This document shows, piece by piece, positions 6,694-14,701 of a stretch of 64,000 bases of DNA. A model generated the notes under the pieces. That model was not told the origin of the DNA, did not search any database, and was given only the letters and a program-made list of their open reading frames with translations. Numbering within the stretch: position 1 is the stretch's first letter; each line of letters starts with the position of its first letter. Origin of the DNA: Microbacterium endophyticum (GTDB lineage: Bacteria; Actinomycetota; Actinomycetes; Actinomycetales; Microbacteriaceae); NCBI RefSeq assembly GCF_011047135.1, contig NZ_CP049255.1, positions 434,001 to 498,000 of the forward strand, in the 5' to 3' direction. A program made the translations under genes and the position numbers.

Positions 6694-8157
6694 TCATTCT
6701 GCCGCGGTGTCGACGGTCGGAGCGATGATCGGGATTGCCATAGTCATCGCTTGCAACCCAGAGAGCCGGGCTGGCGACAGCTGCTTTGCAACCTCGTCAC
6801 GCGACATGAGCCCGGCCTCGATGACGAGGTCTCCGACATTGCGCCCCGTCAGCAGTGCAGTTTTCGCGAGAGCGGCCGCAGCTGCGTATCCGATGAACGG
6901 TGTCAGCGCCGTAATCACTCCGACCGAGGAGCCAACCATCGCTCCCAGTCGGTCACGGTTGGCGGTTATGCCATCGATGCAGTTGACGCGAAGAGTCCAT
7001 GTCGCCTGGCGCATCCACGTGATCGACTGAAAAATAGAGTGCGCAATCACGGGCTCAAATGCATTGAGTTGGAGCTGCCCTGACTCAACAGCCATCGTCA
7101 CCGTGGTGTCCGCCCCGGCGACGGCAAACGCAACCTGGTTCACGACCTCGGGGATCACCGGATTCACCTTGCCTGGCATGATCGATGATCCCGCCTGGCG
7201 TGCAGGCAGATTGATTTCGCCGAGGCCGGCCTGCGGTCCGCTGGAAAGCAACCGCAAATCGTTGCAGATCTTGGACAACTTGATGGCGTTGCGTTTCAAA
7301 GAGGCCGAGAACGACATGAACGAACCGGTGTCACTTGTCGATTCGACGAGGTCGCTTGCCGTTTCGAGGTCGAGACCCGTAATGGAGCGCAGATGACCGA
7401 GTACGGCCGCTCCGTACCCCCTGTGTGTCGTAATGCCGGTTCCAATCGCCGTGGCACCCATATTGATCTCCGCGAGGAGAAACGCATTTTCGCGAAGACG
7501 ATTCTCGTCCGCGCCGAGCGTCGTAGCGAAACCGTGAAACTCCTGGCCAAGTGTCATCGGTACGGCATCTTGCAACTGCGTGCGTCCGACTTTCAAGACA
7601 TCGTGAAACTCAACAGCTTTCGCGCTGAATGATCGGCGCAAGAGCGCGAGCTCGGACAGCAAGCTCTGGAGAGTAAGCGAGAGCCCCACTTTGATCGCCG
7701 TAGGATAGACGTCGTTGGTGGACTGGCTTCGATTCGTGTGATCGATTGGCGACAGAAAGTCATAGTCACCCTTCTCGCGACCAGCGATCTCGAGCGCGAT
7801 GTTCGTGATCACTTCGTTTGCATTCATATTGGTCGAGGTACCGGCACCTCCCTGAATGACTCCAACGACGAATTGGTCGTGGTGATGCCCATCGATCACT
7901 CGCTGCGCGGCTCGATCGATGAGATCGGCTTTCTCGGGCGAGACGACGCCGATGTCACGGTTCGCCCTGGCTGACGCCTGCTTCACCATCGCAAGTGCGA
8001 CGATGAGGTCGGGATACACCGAGATGGGTCGCTTACTGATCGGAAAGTTCTCAAGGGCACGCGCGGTGTGTATCCCCCAATACGCATCGGCGGGGATTTC
8101 CAACGAGCCAAGCGAGTCAGTTTCCGTGCGTGTACGCGACGTTGCGCCCGAAGCCAT
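6694..8157 (-). CDS. aspA: Aspartate ammonia-lyase
   Basis: 487 residues, full length for the aspartase/fumarase superfamily. It catalyses reversible deamination of L-aspartate to fumarate and ammonia in the cytoplasm. Evidence: the N-terminal D-A-Y-W-G-I-H-T-x-R-A-L-E-N-F, which is typical of aspartase rather than fumarase; Q-G-G-A-G-T-S-T-N-M-N-x-N-E-V near 105; and the signature loop G-S-S-I-M-P-G-K-V-N-P near 330. An AAAGGA ribosome site lies 7 nt before the ATG at 8157. A TAGGCT hexamer on the same strand (8199-8204) could start a short leader. The gene is monocistronic between two differently functioning neighbours. Confidence 0.95.
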   Translation of the reverse strand: MASGATSRTRTETDSLGSLEIPADAYWGIHTARALENFPISKRPISVYPDLIVALAMVKQASARANRDIGVVSPEKADLIDRAAQRVIDGHHHDQFVVGVIQGGAGTSTNMNANEVITNIALEIAGREKGDYDFLSPIDHTNRSQSTNDVYPTAIKVGLSLTLQSLLSELALLRRSFSAKAVEFHDVLKVGRTQLQDAVPMTLGQEFHGFATTLGADENRLRENAFLLAEINMGATAIGTGITTHRGYGAAVLGHLRSITGLDLETASDLVESTSDTGSFMSFSASLKRNAIKLSKICNDLRLLSSGPQAGLGEINLPARQAGSSIMPGKVNPVIPEVVNQVAFAVAGADTTVTMAVESGQLQLNAFEPVIAHSIFQSITWMRQATWTLRVNCIDGITANRDRLGAMVGSSVGVITALTPFIGYAAAAALAKTALLTGRNVGDLVIEAGLMSRDEVAKQLSPARLSGLQAMTMAIPIIAPTVDTAAE

Positions 8158-8205
8158 GTGGTGTCCTTTTGGGTCACAGAATGAGCAGAATAACTCCGAG
8201 CCTAG

Positions 8206-9126
8206 TCATCGCGCGGGTTTCCGCGAGAAGAGATTCAGTCGCTCCTCCGGCGTCCGCGCCGCCATCCGCTCGACCCACTCAGCCGAGAAAGTTTCGGCGG
8301 TTTCAGCATCGACAACCGGCACGACACCATGAGTAATGGTGTCGTCATAGACATGCACCAGTTGAAACGACTGCGCAGCATCCATTCCGCCCACAGTGAC
8401 CGCCGGTCGTGCGAGGTTCATGGTGTAGCACGTGGCTGAAGCAACGCTCACGGGAACACCCGCGAACATGCCACTCGTCGAATAGTGCAAGTGACCGGCC
8501 AGGATGCCGCGCACATCGCTTCCCGCGATGATCTCTGCCAATCGGCCCTGATCACGAAGTTCCAGAATGTCGAAAAACGGAATGTGGGACGGCAGCGGCG
8601 GGTGATGCATGGCGAGAAGCGTGCCGAGCGGAGCAGGAGTGGAGAGCACATCGCGGAGCCAGTCCAGCTGTTCTGCATCGAGGTCGCCGTGGTGCCAGCC
8701 CGGCACCGAGGTGTCGAGCGCGATCAGTCTGAGACCGTTGAGATCCCGGAGCTGAGTAATGGGCGACGCATCTTCGGGCGCGCGTTGTGCGTCGAACATC
8801 TCGGCACGAAGGGGCCCGCGCTCGTCGTGATTGCCCGCGACCCAGATGACCGGCGCCCCCAGTCGCTCTGCTACCGGCTCTACGATCTCTCGCAGCGCCC
8901 GATAGGCCTCCGGCTCACCGAGGTCGGTGAGGTCGCCGGTGAAGACAATCGCGTCGGGTGCGATCTGCAGCGACTCGACCGCCGCAAGTGTGCGGCGAAG
9001 ATTGTTGGCAGTGTCGTATCGACCACCAAGCGGCTCGTTGCCTGCCAGAAAGTGAGTGTCGCTCACGTGCACGAGAACGCGTTGCGCGGGCGGGTATTGG
9101 CCGAATCGCGGACTTATTTCCGACAT
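8206..9126 (-). CDS. Metallophosphoesterase, cyclic-nucleotide phosphodiesterase-like (CpdA type)
   Basis: 306 residues of the calcineurin-like class. The dimetal motifs are clear: H-V-S-D-T-H-F near 22, T-G-D-L-T-D-L-G near 70, G-N-H-D-E-R near 105, then M-H-H-P-P near 185 and G-H-L-H-Y near 225. The order and spacing match the CpdA/Rv0805 group, which hydrolyses cAMP and other phosphodiesters. The frame is open far upstream (to 9477), but the ATG at 9126 is chosen because a TAGGCT hexamer is 7 nt upstream and the family N-terminus starts here. Activity on a specific cyclic nucleotide cannot be decided from sequence. Confidence 0.9.
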   Translation of the reverse strand: MSEISPRFGQYPPAQRVLVHVSDTHFLAGNEPLGGRYDTANNLRRTLAAVESLQIAPDAIVFTGDLTDLGEPEAYRALREIVEPVAERLGAPVIWVAGNHDERGPLRAEMFDAQRAPEDASPITQLRDLNGLRLIALDTSVPGWHHGDLDAEQLDWLRDVLSTPAPLGTLLAMHHPPLPSHIPFFDILELRDQGRLAEIIAGSDVRGILAGHLHYSTSGMFAGVPVSVASATCYTMNLARPAVTVGGMDAAQSFQLVHVYDDTITHGVVPVVDAETAETFSAEWVERMAARTPEERLNLFSRKPAR

Positions 9127-9133
9127 GCTTTTC

Positions 9134-9139
9134 AGCCTA
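9134..9139 (-). promoter_or_regulatory. -10 hexamer TAGGCT for the metallophosphoesterase gene
   Basis: On the minus strand TAGGCT ends 7 nt before the ATG at 9126; leaderless arrangement. Confidence 0.5.
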
Positions 9140-9208
9140 CGTGGCCCCACCCCCATCCGAATGGGCGACCGCGCCGAACAACTCGTGACGACGACGAGAG
9201 GCATCACC

Positions 9209-10768
9209 ATGACTTCCCCACACAAGGCACGGTTCGTATGGCTTGCCACGCTCAGCGGCGTAGTCGCTGCAGCAGTTTTTCTCGCCGCGGCTGAGCTCGT
9301 CGCCCTCGCATTTAGCGCTTCGGCCAGCCCGCTGCTCGCTGTCGGAGGATTCGTGATCGATGTCGTGCCGCGACCGCTGAAAGAACTTGCCATCTCGACC
9401 TTCGGATCGTTCGATAAAGTCGCTCTTTTGCTGGGACTCGGCCTTGCCGTCGCTGTTGCGGCAGCGCTCGCCGGCATCCTTCAGTACAAGCGCCCGCCAC
9501 TGGGTCATGTGCTCTTGGGAATTGCGGCGGTGCTCGCGGGGGCTGCAGTTCTCACGCGCGCTGGGTCACAGCCGCTCGCACTTCTGGCCCCGGCGGCAGG
9601 TCTTGCCGCCGCTATCGTCGTCTTGGAAATTCTCACTCGCCGTTTAAGGGCGTGGCACGATTCGCAAACTCACAACCCCGATGATGCGGACACAACGAAG
9701 CCGAGTCGCCGCCGCTTCTTGGTGTTCGCCGGCATCTCAGCCCTCGGCGCTGTCGTCGTCGGGGTCGGTGCACGCGCCATTTCCGCAGCCACTTCATCGG
9801 TTGATGCGCTCCGCCAGGGGCTCTCACTTCCCGACCCGAAATCACGCGTGGCGGTTCCGGACGGCGCCGAACTCGATATCGACGGTCTGTCGTCGCTGTA
9901 TACGTCGAACGCGGACTTCTACCGGGTCGATACCGCACTCACTGTTCCAAGTGTTGATCCGTCGACGTGGCGGCTGGTCATCGAGGGGTTGGTGGGCGAG
10001 CGAGTGGAACTGAGCTTCGATGATCTCATTGGCATGGGACTCGACGAGTACTCGATAACCCTGACTTGCGTTTCGAACGAAGTGGGTGGCAACCTCGTCG
10101 GATCGGCAAAGTGGCTGGGAGTCCCCGTCCGCGATGTGCTCGCCAAGGCTGCACCCTCTGCCGACGCGGACATGGTGCTCTCTCGTAGCGCCGACGGCTA
10201 CACCGCCAGCACTCCCCTCGATGCGCTCACCGACGGCAACCGCGATGCTATCCTCGCCGTCGCGATGAACGGCGAACCGCTACCCGCCGAGCACGGCTTC
10301 CCGGTGCGAATGGTTGTCCCCGGTCTCTACGGGTATGTGTCCGCCACGAAGTGGTTGACGGATCTCACCGTCACTCGTTTCGACAAGGACGAGGCGTACT
10401 GGACCCCGCGCGGCTACGATGCCAAGGCTCCGATCAAGATGTCTTCTCGTATCGACACTCCGCGACCGGATGGCGCCGTCGCCGCCGGATCTATCCCGAT
10501 CGCTGGTGTCGCGTGGGCACAGCACATCGGGATCTCGCGGGTCGAGGTTTCGATCGATAACGGCGACTGGGTGGCGGCAACCCTTTCGAACCCTGTCAAT
10601 TCCGATACGTGGGTGCAGTGGTACGTCGACTGGGATGCCGCCCCGGGTACTCACTACCTTGCGGTGCGAGCTATCGACGCTGATGGTCAGATCCAGACCG
10701 AGGAACGCGCCCCCATCGCACCCAATGGCTCGAGCGGATGGCAGCGCACCCTCGTGACGGTCAAGTAG
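9209..10768 (+). CDS. Membrane-anchored molybdopterin oxidoreductase (sulfite-oxidase/MsrP fold)
   Basis: 519 residues. The first 145 hold about four hydrophobic segments (near 10-36, 68-92, 97-118 and 122-145). Then comes S-R-R-R-F-L-V-F-A-G with another hydrophobic stretch (about 162-190), resembling a twin-arginine anchor that would place the rest outside the membrane. The oxidoreductase domain follows, with the probable molybdenum-ligand cysteine in T-L-T-C-V-S-N-E-V-G-G, and a C-terminal Ig-like dimerisation domain (about 415-519). The acceptor may be a membrane quinone or cytochrome; the substrate is unknown. GAGAGG precedes the ATG at 9209; an upstream ATG (9161) and GTG (9185) are in frame but less supported. 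Confidence 0.88.
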   Translation: MTSPHKARFVWLATLSGVVAAAVFLAAAELVALAFSASASPLLAVGGFVIDVVPRPLKELAISTFGSFDKVALLLGLGLAVAVAAALAGILQYKRPPLGHVLLGIAAVLAGAAVLTRAGSQPLALLAPAAGLAAAIVVLEILTRRLRAWHDSQTHNPDDADTTKPSRRRFLVFAGISALGAVVVGVGARAISAATSSVDALRQGLSLPDPKSRVAVPDGAELDIDGLSSLYTSNADFYRVDTALTVPSVDPSTWRLVIEGLVGERVELSFDDLIGMGLDEYSITLTCVSNEVGGNLVGSAKWLGVPVRDVLAKAAPSADADMVLSRSADGYTASTPLDALTDGNRDAILAVAMNGEPLPAEHGFPVRMVVPGLYGYVSATKWLTDLTVTRFDKDEAYWTPRGYDAKAPIKMSSRIDTPRPDGAVAAGSIPIAGVAWAQHIGISRVEVSIDNGDWVAATLSNPVNSDTWVQWYVDWDAAPGTHYLAVRAIDADGQIQTEERAPIAPNGSSGWQRTLVTVK

Positions 10769-10774
10769 ACCGTC
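10756..10774. terminator. Short hairpin over the stop codon of the Mo-oxidoreductase gene
   Basis: GACGGTC-AAGTA-GACCGTC forms a perfect 7-bp stem with a 5-nt loop overlapping the TAG stop. No U-tract follows, so termination is only possible. Confidence 0.35.
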
Positions 10775-10796
10775 GCGGTTAGAGCGGCGCAGCGGG

Positions 10797-11132
10797 TCAG
10801 TGACCTACCACGATGAGTGCGAGTCCTGCGAGAACCGCGAAGCCTGACATCGCGAAGGATGCGTATGCGAAGACGAGTGCGGTTGATCTCTGACGCGCGG
10901 TGAGCGGGCTCTTTTTAGCGGCCTTCGCCGCGGCCTTCTCGGCGCGAGCGATCTCTTTCGGCTTCAGCACTGTGATCGCGTCAGTAAAATCCGCTGGTGC
11001 GACAACCGGTGCTTTGCCTGCCCGCACCAGAAGCCGCAGCCCGAGCGCATAAAAACCTACGACCAATGTCGCGCCGAGGAGCGCAGCTACGAAAACCTGC
11101 GCGAATGCGAGCCAGTCGATGGCGATGTTCAC
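10797..11132 (-). CDS. Small two-helix membrane protein encoded with the phosphate transporter
   Basis: 111 residues: one hydrophobic helix near 9-36, a central basic, alanine/lysine-rich cytoplasmic stretch (about 60-80, with repeated AAxKAAKK-type composition), and a second helix near 86-109. No enzymatic motif is seen. The ATG overlaps the transporter stop by 4 bp (ATGA), so it is almost certainly translated with it. A role as accessory or assembly subunit of the PiT transporter is an inference from context only; I do not recognise a named family. Confidence 0.75.
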   Translation of the reverse strand: MNIAIDWLAFAQVFVAALLGATLVVGFYALGLRLLVRAGKAPVVAPADFTDAITVLKPKEIARAEKAAAKAAKKSPLTARQRSTALVFAYASFAMSGFAVLAGLALIVVGH

Positions 11133-12364
11133 GAAGGATCACCTCCGTTGTGGTCCGGGTCAGTCTTCTTCTGGCGAGCAGCGCGCTGGCGTCGCGTCAA
11201 CGGCGGATTCTTTTTGACCTTAACGGCATGGCCGGAGTCGGCAACTTCGCTCATCGCGTTGTCTGCGTTCACGGTGTCACGACGTGAACGCAAGAAAAGC
11301 GCCAGCACCACGACGACGGCGGCAACAGCATCGACGGCAATTCCCCACCCGCCCCAGAGGACTACCAGCCACGCGGCGAATGCGCCTACTGCGCCGGCAG
11401 CCGGGAGTGTGAGTAACCATCCGACGGCGATTCGCCCGACTGTGCGCCAACGAACGAGCGAGCCGCGCCTTCCAAGACCGGACCCGATGACTGATCCCGA
11501 GGCAACTTGAGTCGTCGACAGTGCAAAGCCGAGCGCGCTCGAGGCCAAAATCGTCGAGGCTGTCGATGTCTCGGCCGCAAAGCCCTGCGCAGGCTTCACG
11601 TCAGTGAGCCCCTTCCCGAGCGTGCGAATGATTCGCCACCCACCCATGTAAGTGCCCAGCGCAATGGTCAACCCGCACGCGAGGATCACCCACAACTGTG
11701 GGTCGGCATCCGCAGAGTTCTGCCAACCCGCCATGATCAGTGCGAGCGTGATCACGCCCATTGTCTTCTGGGCATCGTTGGTGCCGTGAGCGAGCGCTAC
11801 CAAAGACGACGTGAAAATCTGCCCCCAGCGGAAGCCATCTCGTCCGTCAGGCTTCTTGTCGTGGCGACGGGTGACGGCGTACGCCAAGCGGGTCGTGAGG
11901 AAAGCGATGAGCCCGGCAGTGAAGGGAGCGATAACGGCGGGAAGGATCACCTTGCTCATGACGACGCCGAAATCGATGGCCATCACACCAACGCCGACCA
12001 GCGTCGCTCCGATGAGGCCGCCGAACAGCGCGTGCGACGAGCTGGATGGCAGCCCCAAAAGCCACGTGAGCATGTTCCACGTAATGGCACCGATCAGACC
12101 CGCAAAAATCAGCGGCAAAAAGAGCTCCGGAGTGATCTGGTCTTCACGAATGATCCCGTGAGAAATCGTCTTCGACACTTCCGTAGACAAAAAAGCACCC
12201 ACGAGGTTGAGCCCTGCCGCCAGAGCGACTGCGACTTTGGGTTTTAGCGCACCTGTGGCGATGGGCGTAGCCATCGCGTTGGCGGTGTCGTGAAAACCGT
12301 TCGTGAAGTCAAAAAAAAGCGCAAGGCCAATGACCAGAACGACAATGATTACTGCGGTTTCCAC
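11129..12364 (-). CDS. pit: Inorganic phosphate transporter, PiT family
   Basis: 411 residues with about ten to twelve hydrophobic segments. The duplicated PiT signature is visible: F-D-F-T-N-G-F-H-D-T-A-N-A-M-A-T near the N-terminus, and S-L-V-A-L-A-H-G-T-N-D-A-Q-K-T-M-G in the second half. The family carries phosphate (often as a metal complex) with protons or sodium at low affinity. The frame extends to an ATG at 12391, but the GTG at 12364 gives the V-E-T-A-V-I-I-V-V-L start expected for relatives and has GGAAAG 6 nt upstream. Three tandem PHO-box-like repeats lie 62-94 nt further upstream, suggesting phosphate-dependent control. Confidence 0.93.
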   Translation of the reverse strand: METAVIIVVLVIGLALFFDFTNGFHDTANAMATPIATGALKPKVAVALAAGLNLVGAFLSTEVSKTISHGIIREDQITPELFLPLIFAGLIGAITWNMLTWLLGLPSSSSHALFGGLIGATLVGVGVMAIDFGVVMSKVILPAVIAPFTAGLIAFLTTRLAYAVTRRHDKKPDGRDGFRWGQIFTSSLVALAHGTNDAQKTMGVITLALIMAGWQNSADADPQLWVILACGLTIALGTYMGGWRIIRTLGKGLTDVKPAQGFAAETSTASTILASSALGFALSTTQVASGSVIGSGLGRRGSLVRWRTVGRIAVGWLLTLPAAGAVGAFAAWLVVLWGGWGIAVDAVAAVVVVLALFLRSRRDTVNADNAMSEVADSGHAVKVKKNPPLTRRQRAARQKKTDPDHNGGDPS

Positions 12365-12425
12365 CGTTCGCTTTCCGTAGATGCCAGGCAAGAGATGCCG
12401 AGTGATTCGGCAGCGCGAACGGACA

Positions 12426-12458
12426 GTTCACCGTGGGTTCATGATGTGTTCATGTGAC
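12426..12458 (+). promoter_or_regulatory. Three tandem 11-nt repeats resembling a PhoP (PHO) box
   Basis: GTTCACCGTGG, GTTCATGATGT and GTTCATGTGAC lie head to tail at 12426-12436, 12437-12447 and 12448-12458. Each begins with the GTTCA core known from actinobacterial PHO boxes, at the same 11-nt period. The element lies between the divergent pit and oligopeptidase genes, 62 nt upstream of pit. Confidence 0.65.
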
Positions 12459-12535
12459 CCTGGGAAATCTTTCCACCGTGGCTCGCCTCGGTCAAGCTGG
12501 AGGGCCCAGGCGGACGAGTATCAACGCCGCTCGGT

Positions 12536-12541
12536 TAGCGT
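12536..12541 (+). promoter_or_regulatory. -10 hexamer TAGCGT for the oligopeptidase gene
   Basis: TAGCGT ends 6 nt before the ATG at 12548; there is no ribosome site in between, so the mRNA is probably leaderless. Confidence 0.5.
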
Positions 12542-12547
12542 TGATCT

Positions 12548-14701
12548 ATGACTTCGAACGATTCCGCTCACGCGCCATCTGCCCCAGTAGCATCCCGCGT
12601 TCCTCTCATCAGGCTGCACCACGATGACGAAGTCAGTGACAGCTACGAATGGCTGCGATCCAAAGACGATCCGACAGTTCGCGCTCACCTCGAGGCAGAG
12701 AATGAGTACACATCGGCGCGAATGGCTCACCTCTCGCCAATGCAGGAGCGAATCTATCAAGAGATAAAGAGCCGCACACTCGAAACCGACCTCTCTCTGC
12801 CCGTGCGAAGGGGCGAGTGGTGGTATTACGGACGCACAGTCGAAGGCAAGCAGTACGGTATCCAGTGTCGTGCGCCGCTTGCGTCCGCCGATGATTGGAC
12901 CCCACCAGTACTCTCCCCCGACGTCGACGTTCCCGGTGAAGAGGTTTTGCTCGATGGGAACGTCGAAGCTGACGGCGAAGAATTCTTCTCGTTGGGAAGC
13001 TTCGAAGTCTCAAACGACGGCAATCTGCTTCTCTACGGTGTCGATACCGAAGGGGATGAGCGGTACACACTTCGCGTGCGCGATCTGCGAACCGGCGAGA
13101 ACATCGCCGAAGAAATTCCCGGCACTTCCGCGGGAGCAAACTTTTCACCGGACGCCCGCTTCATCGTGTACTCGACGGTCGACGATGCCTGGCGCCCCGA
13201 CACCGTATGGCTGCACGAGATGGGCGCCGACGTCGCCTCAGACGTCAAACTCTTTCACGAGCCCGACGATCGCTACTGGGTCGGCGCCGGGTTCACCCGG
13301 AGCGACAAATACCTTGTCATTGGCATCGGCTCCTCGATCACATCAGAAGAGTGGTTGATCGACGCGGACGATCTGCGCTCCGAACCTCGGGTGGTGTGGC
13401 CACGCCGCGAAGGGATCGAGTACGACAGCGATCACGCAGTTGTCGACGGCGAGGACGTCCTGTACATCCTGCATAACGATAAGGCTCTCGACTTTGAACT
13501 CGTCAAGGTGTCAGCGGCCGATCCTCTCGGTCAACGGCAGACGGTGCTGGCCCACGAGCCAGGGCGGCGCCTACTCGGCGTCTCGACCTTTCGCGACTGG
13601 GCCGTCGTCGGATACCGCCGTGCCGGCCTTCCGCGACTCGGGCTGCTGGATTACGCAACGAGCGCTGTAAAAGAGCTGCTATTCGACGAGCCGCTTTATG
13701 CCGCCGGCGCTGGGTCAAACCCGGAATGGGCACCGCCCCTCCTTCGCATCGGATTCACGTCTTTCATTACACCGAGCACAGTCTTCGACTATGTGATTGA
13801 TTCAGGCGAGCTGCTACCGCGCAAGCAGCAGGTCGTGCTGGGCGACTTCGACTCAGCTGACTACGCGCAGGAGCGGGTATGGGTTACGGCCGCAGACGGC
13901 GCGAAGATTCCGATGTCGCTCGTCTGGAAGCGTTCGTTCGGTGACGCCGGAGAAAGCCCCCGTCCCGTGCACCTGTACGGGTACGGATCCTATGAGCACT
14001 CGATAGACCCGGGCTTCTCGATCGCTCGACTTTCGATGCTCGACCGAGGCGTCATTTTCGCCGTCGCGCATGTTCGCGGTGGTGGCGAAATGGGACGTCA
14101 GTGGTACGAAGACGGCAAGCTGCTCGCCAAGCGCAATACCTTTACAGACTTCGTCGAGTGCGCACGATTCCTCGTGGATGCTGGTTACACCACTCCCGCT
14201 CAGTTGGTCGCTGAGGGCGGATCGGCCGGCGGACTGCTGATGGGAGCCGTGGCCAACCTCGCGCCAGAGCTCTTCGCCGGAATCTTGGCGGATGTACCAT
14301 TTGTCGACGCGCTGACGACGATTCTTGATCCCTCGCTTCCGCTGACAGTGATCGAGTGGGATGAATGGGGAGACCCAGTGCACAACGCCGATGTCTACGA
14401 ATACATGAAGTCGTATTCGCCCTACGAGAACGTGCGCGACGGAGTCGACTATCCGCGAATTCTCGCGGTCACGTCACTCAACGACACCCGCGTGCTGTAC
14501 GTCGAGCCTGCGAAATGGGTCGCGAGACTTCGTGAAGTCGGTGCTGACGCACTCCTGAAGTGCGAGATGGTCGCCGGACACGGTGGCGTCAGTGGTCGTT
14601 ACAACGCGTGGCGCGAACGCGCCGGCGAACTCGCCTGGCTTCTCGATGTCGTCGGTATCGCCGACGAGGATCAGCCGAAAAGAGCCGCTGCCTCTTCGTA
14701 G
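12548..14701 (+). CDS. Oligopeptidase B / prolyl oligopeptidase family serine peptidase (S9A)
   Basis: 717 residues, the full S9A architecture: an N-terminal beta-propeller (about 70-420) followed by an alpha/beta-hydrolase domain. The catalytic serine is in E-G-G-S-A-G-G (about residue 559). The aspartate is in L-N-D-T-R-V (about 646) and the histidine in G-H-G-G-V-S-G-R (about 678). The propeller start Y-E-W-L-R-S and the D-D-P-T-V region match oligopeptidase B, which cuts short peptides after basic residues in the cytoplasm. No signal peptide is present. The 3' end overlaps the convergent phosphofructokinase gene by 31 bp, so the last ten residues are encoded antisense to the kinase C-terminus. 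Confidence 0.93.
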   Translation: MTSNDSAHAPSAPVASRVPLIRLHHDDEVSDSYEWLRSKDDPTVRAHLEAENEYTSARMAHLSPMQERIYQEIKSRTLETDLSLPVRRGEWWYYGRTVEGKQYGIQCRAPLASADDWTPPVLSPDVDVPGEEVLLDGNVEADGEEFFSLGSFEVSNDGNLLLYGVDTEGDERYTLRVRDLRTGENIAEEIPGTSAGANFSPDARFIVYSTVDDAWRPDTVWLHEMGADVASDVKLFHEPDDRYWVGAGFTRSDKYLVIGIGSSITSEEWLIDADDLRSEPRVVWPRREGIEYDSDHAVVDGEDVLYILHNDKALDFELVKVSAADPLGQRQTVLAHEPGRRLLGVSTFRDWAVVGYRRAGLPRLGLLDYATSAVKELLFDEPLYAAGAGSNPEWAPPLLRIGFTSFITPSTVFDYVIDSGELLPRKQQVVLGDFDSADYAQERVWVTAADGAKIPMSLVWKRSFGDAGESPRPVHLYGYGSYEHSIDPGFSIARLSMLDRGVIFAVAHVRGGGEMGRQWYEDGKLLAKRNTFTDFVECARFLVDAGYTTPAQLVAEGGSAGGLLMGAVANLAPELFAGILADVPFVDALTTILDPSLPLTVIEWDEWGDPVHNADVYEYMKSYSPYENVRDGVDYPRILAVTSLNDTRVLYVEPAKWVARLREVGADALLKCEMVAGHGGVSGRYNAWRERAGELAWLLDVVGIADEDQPKRAAASS

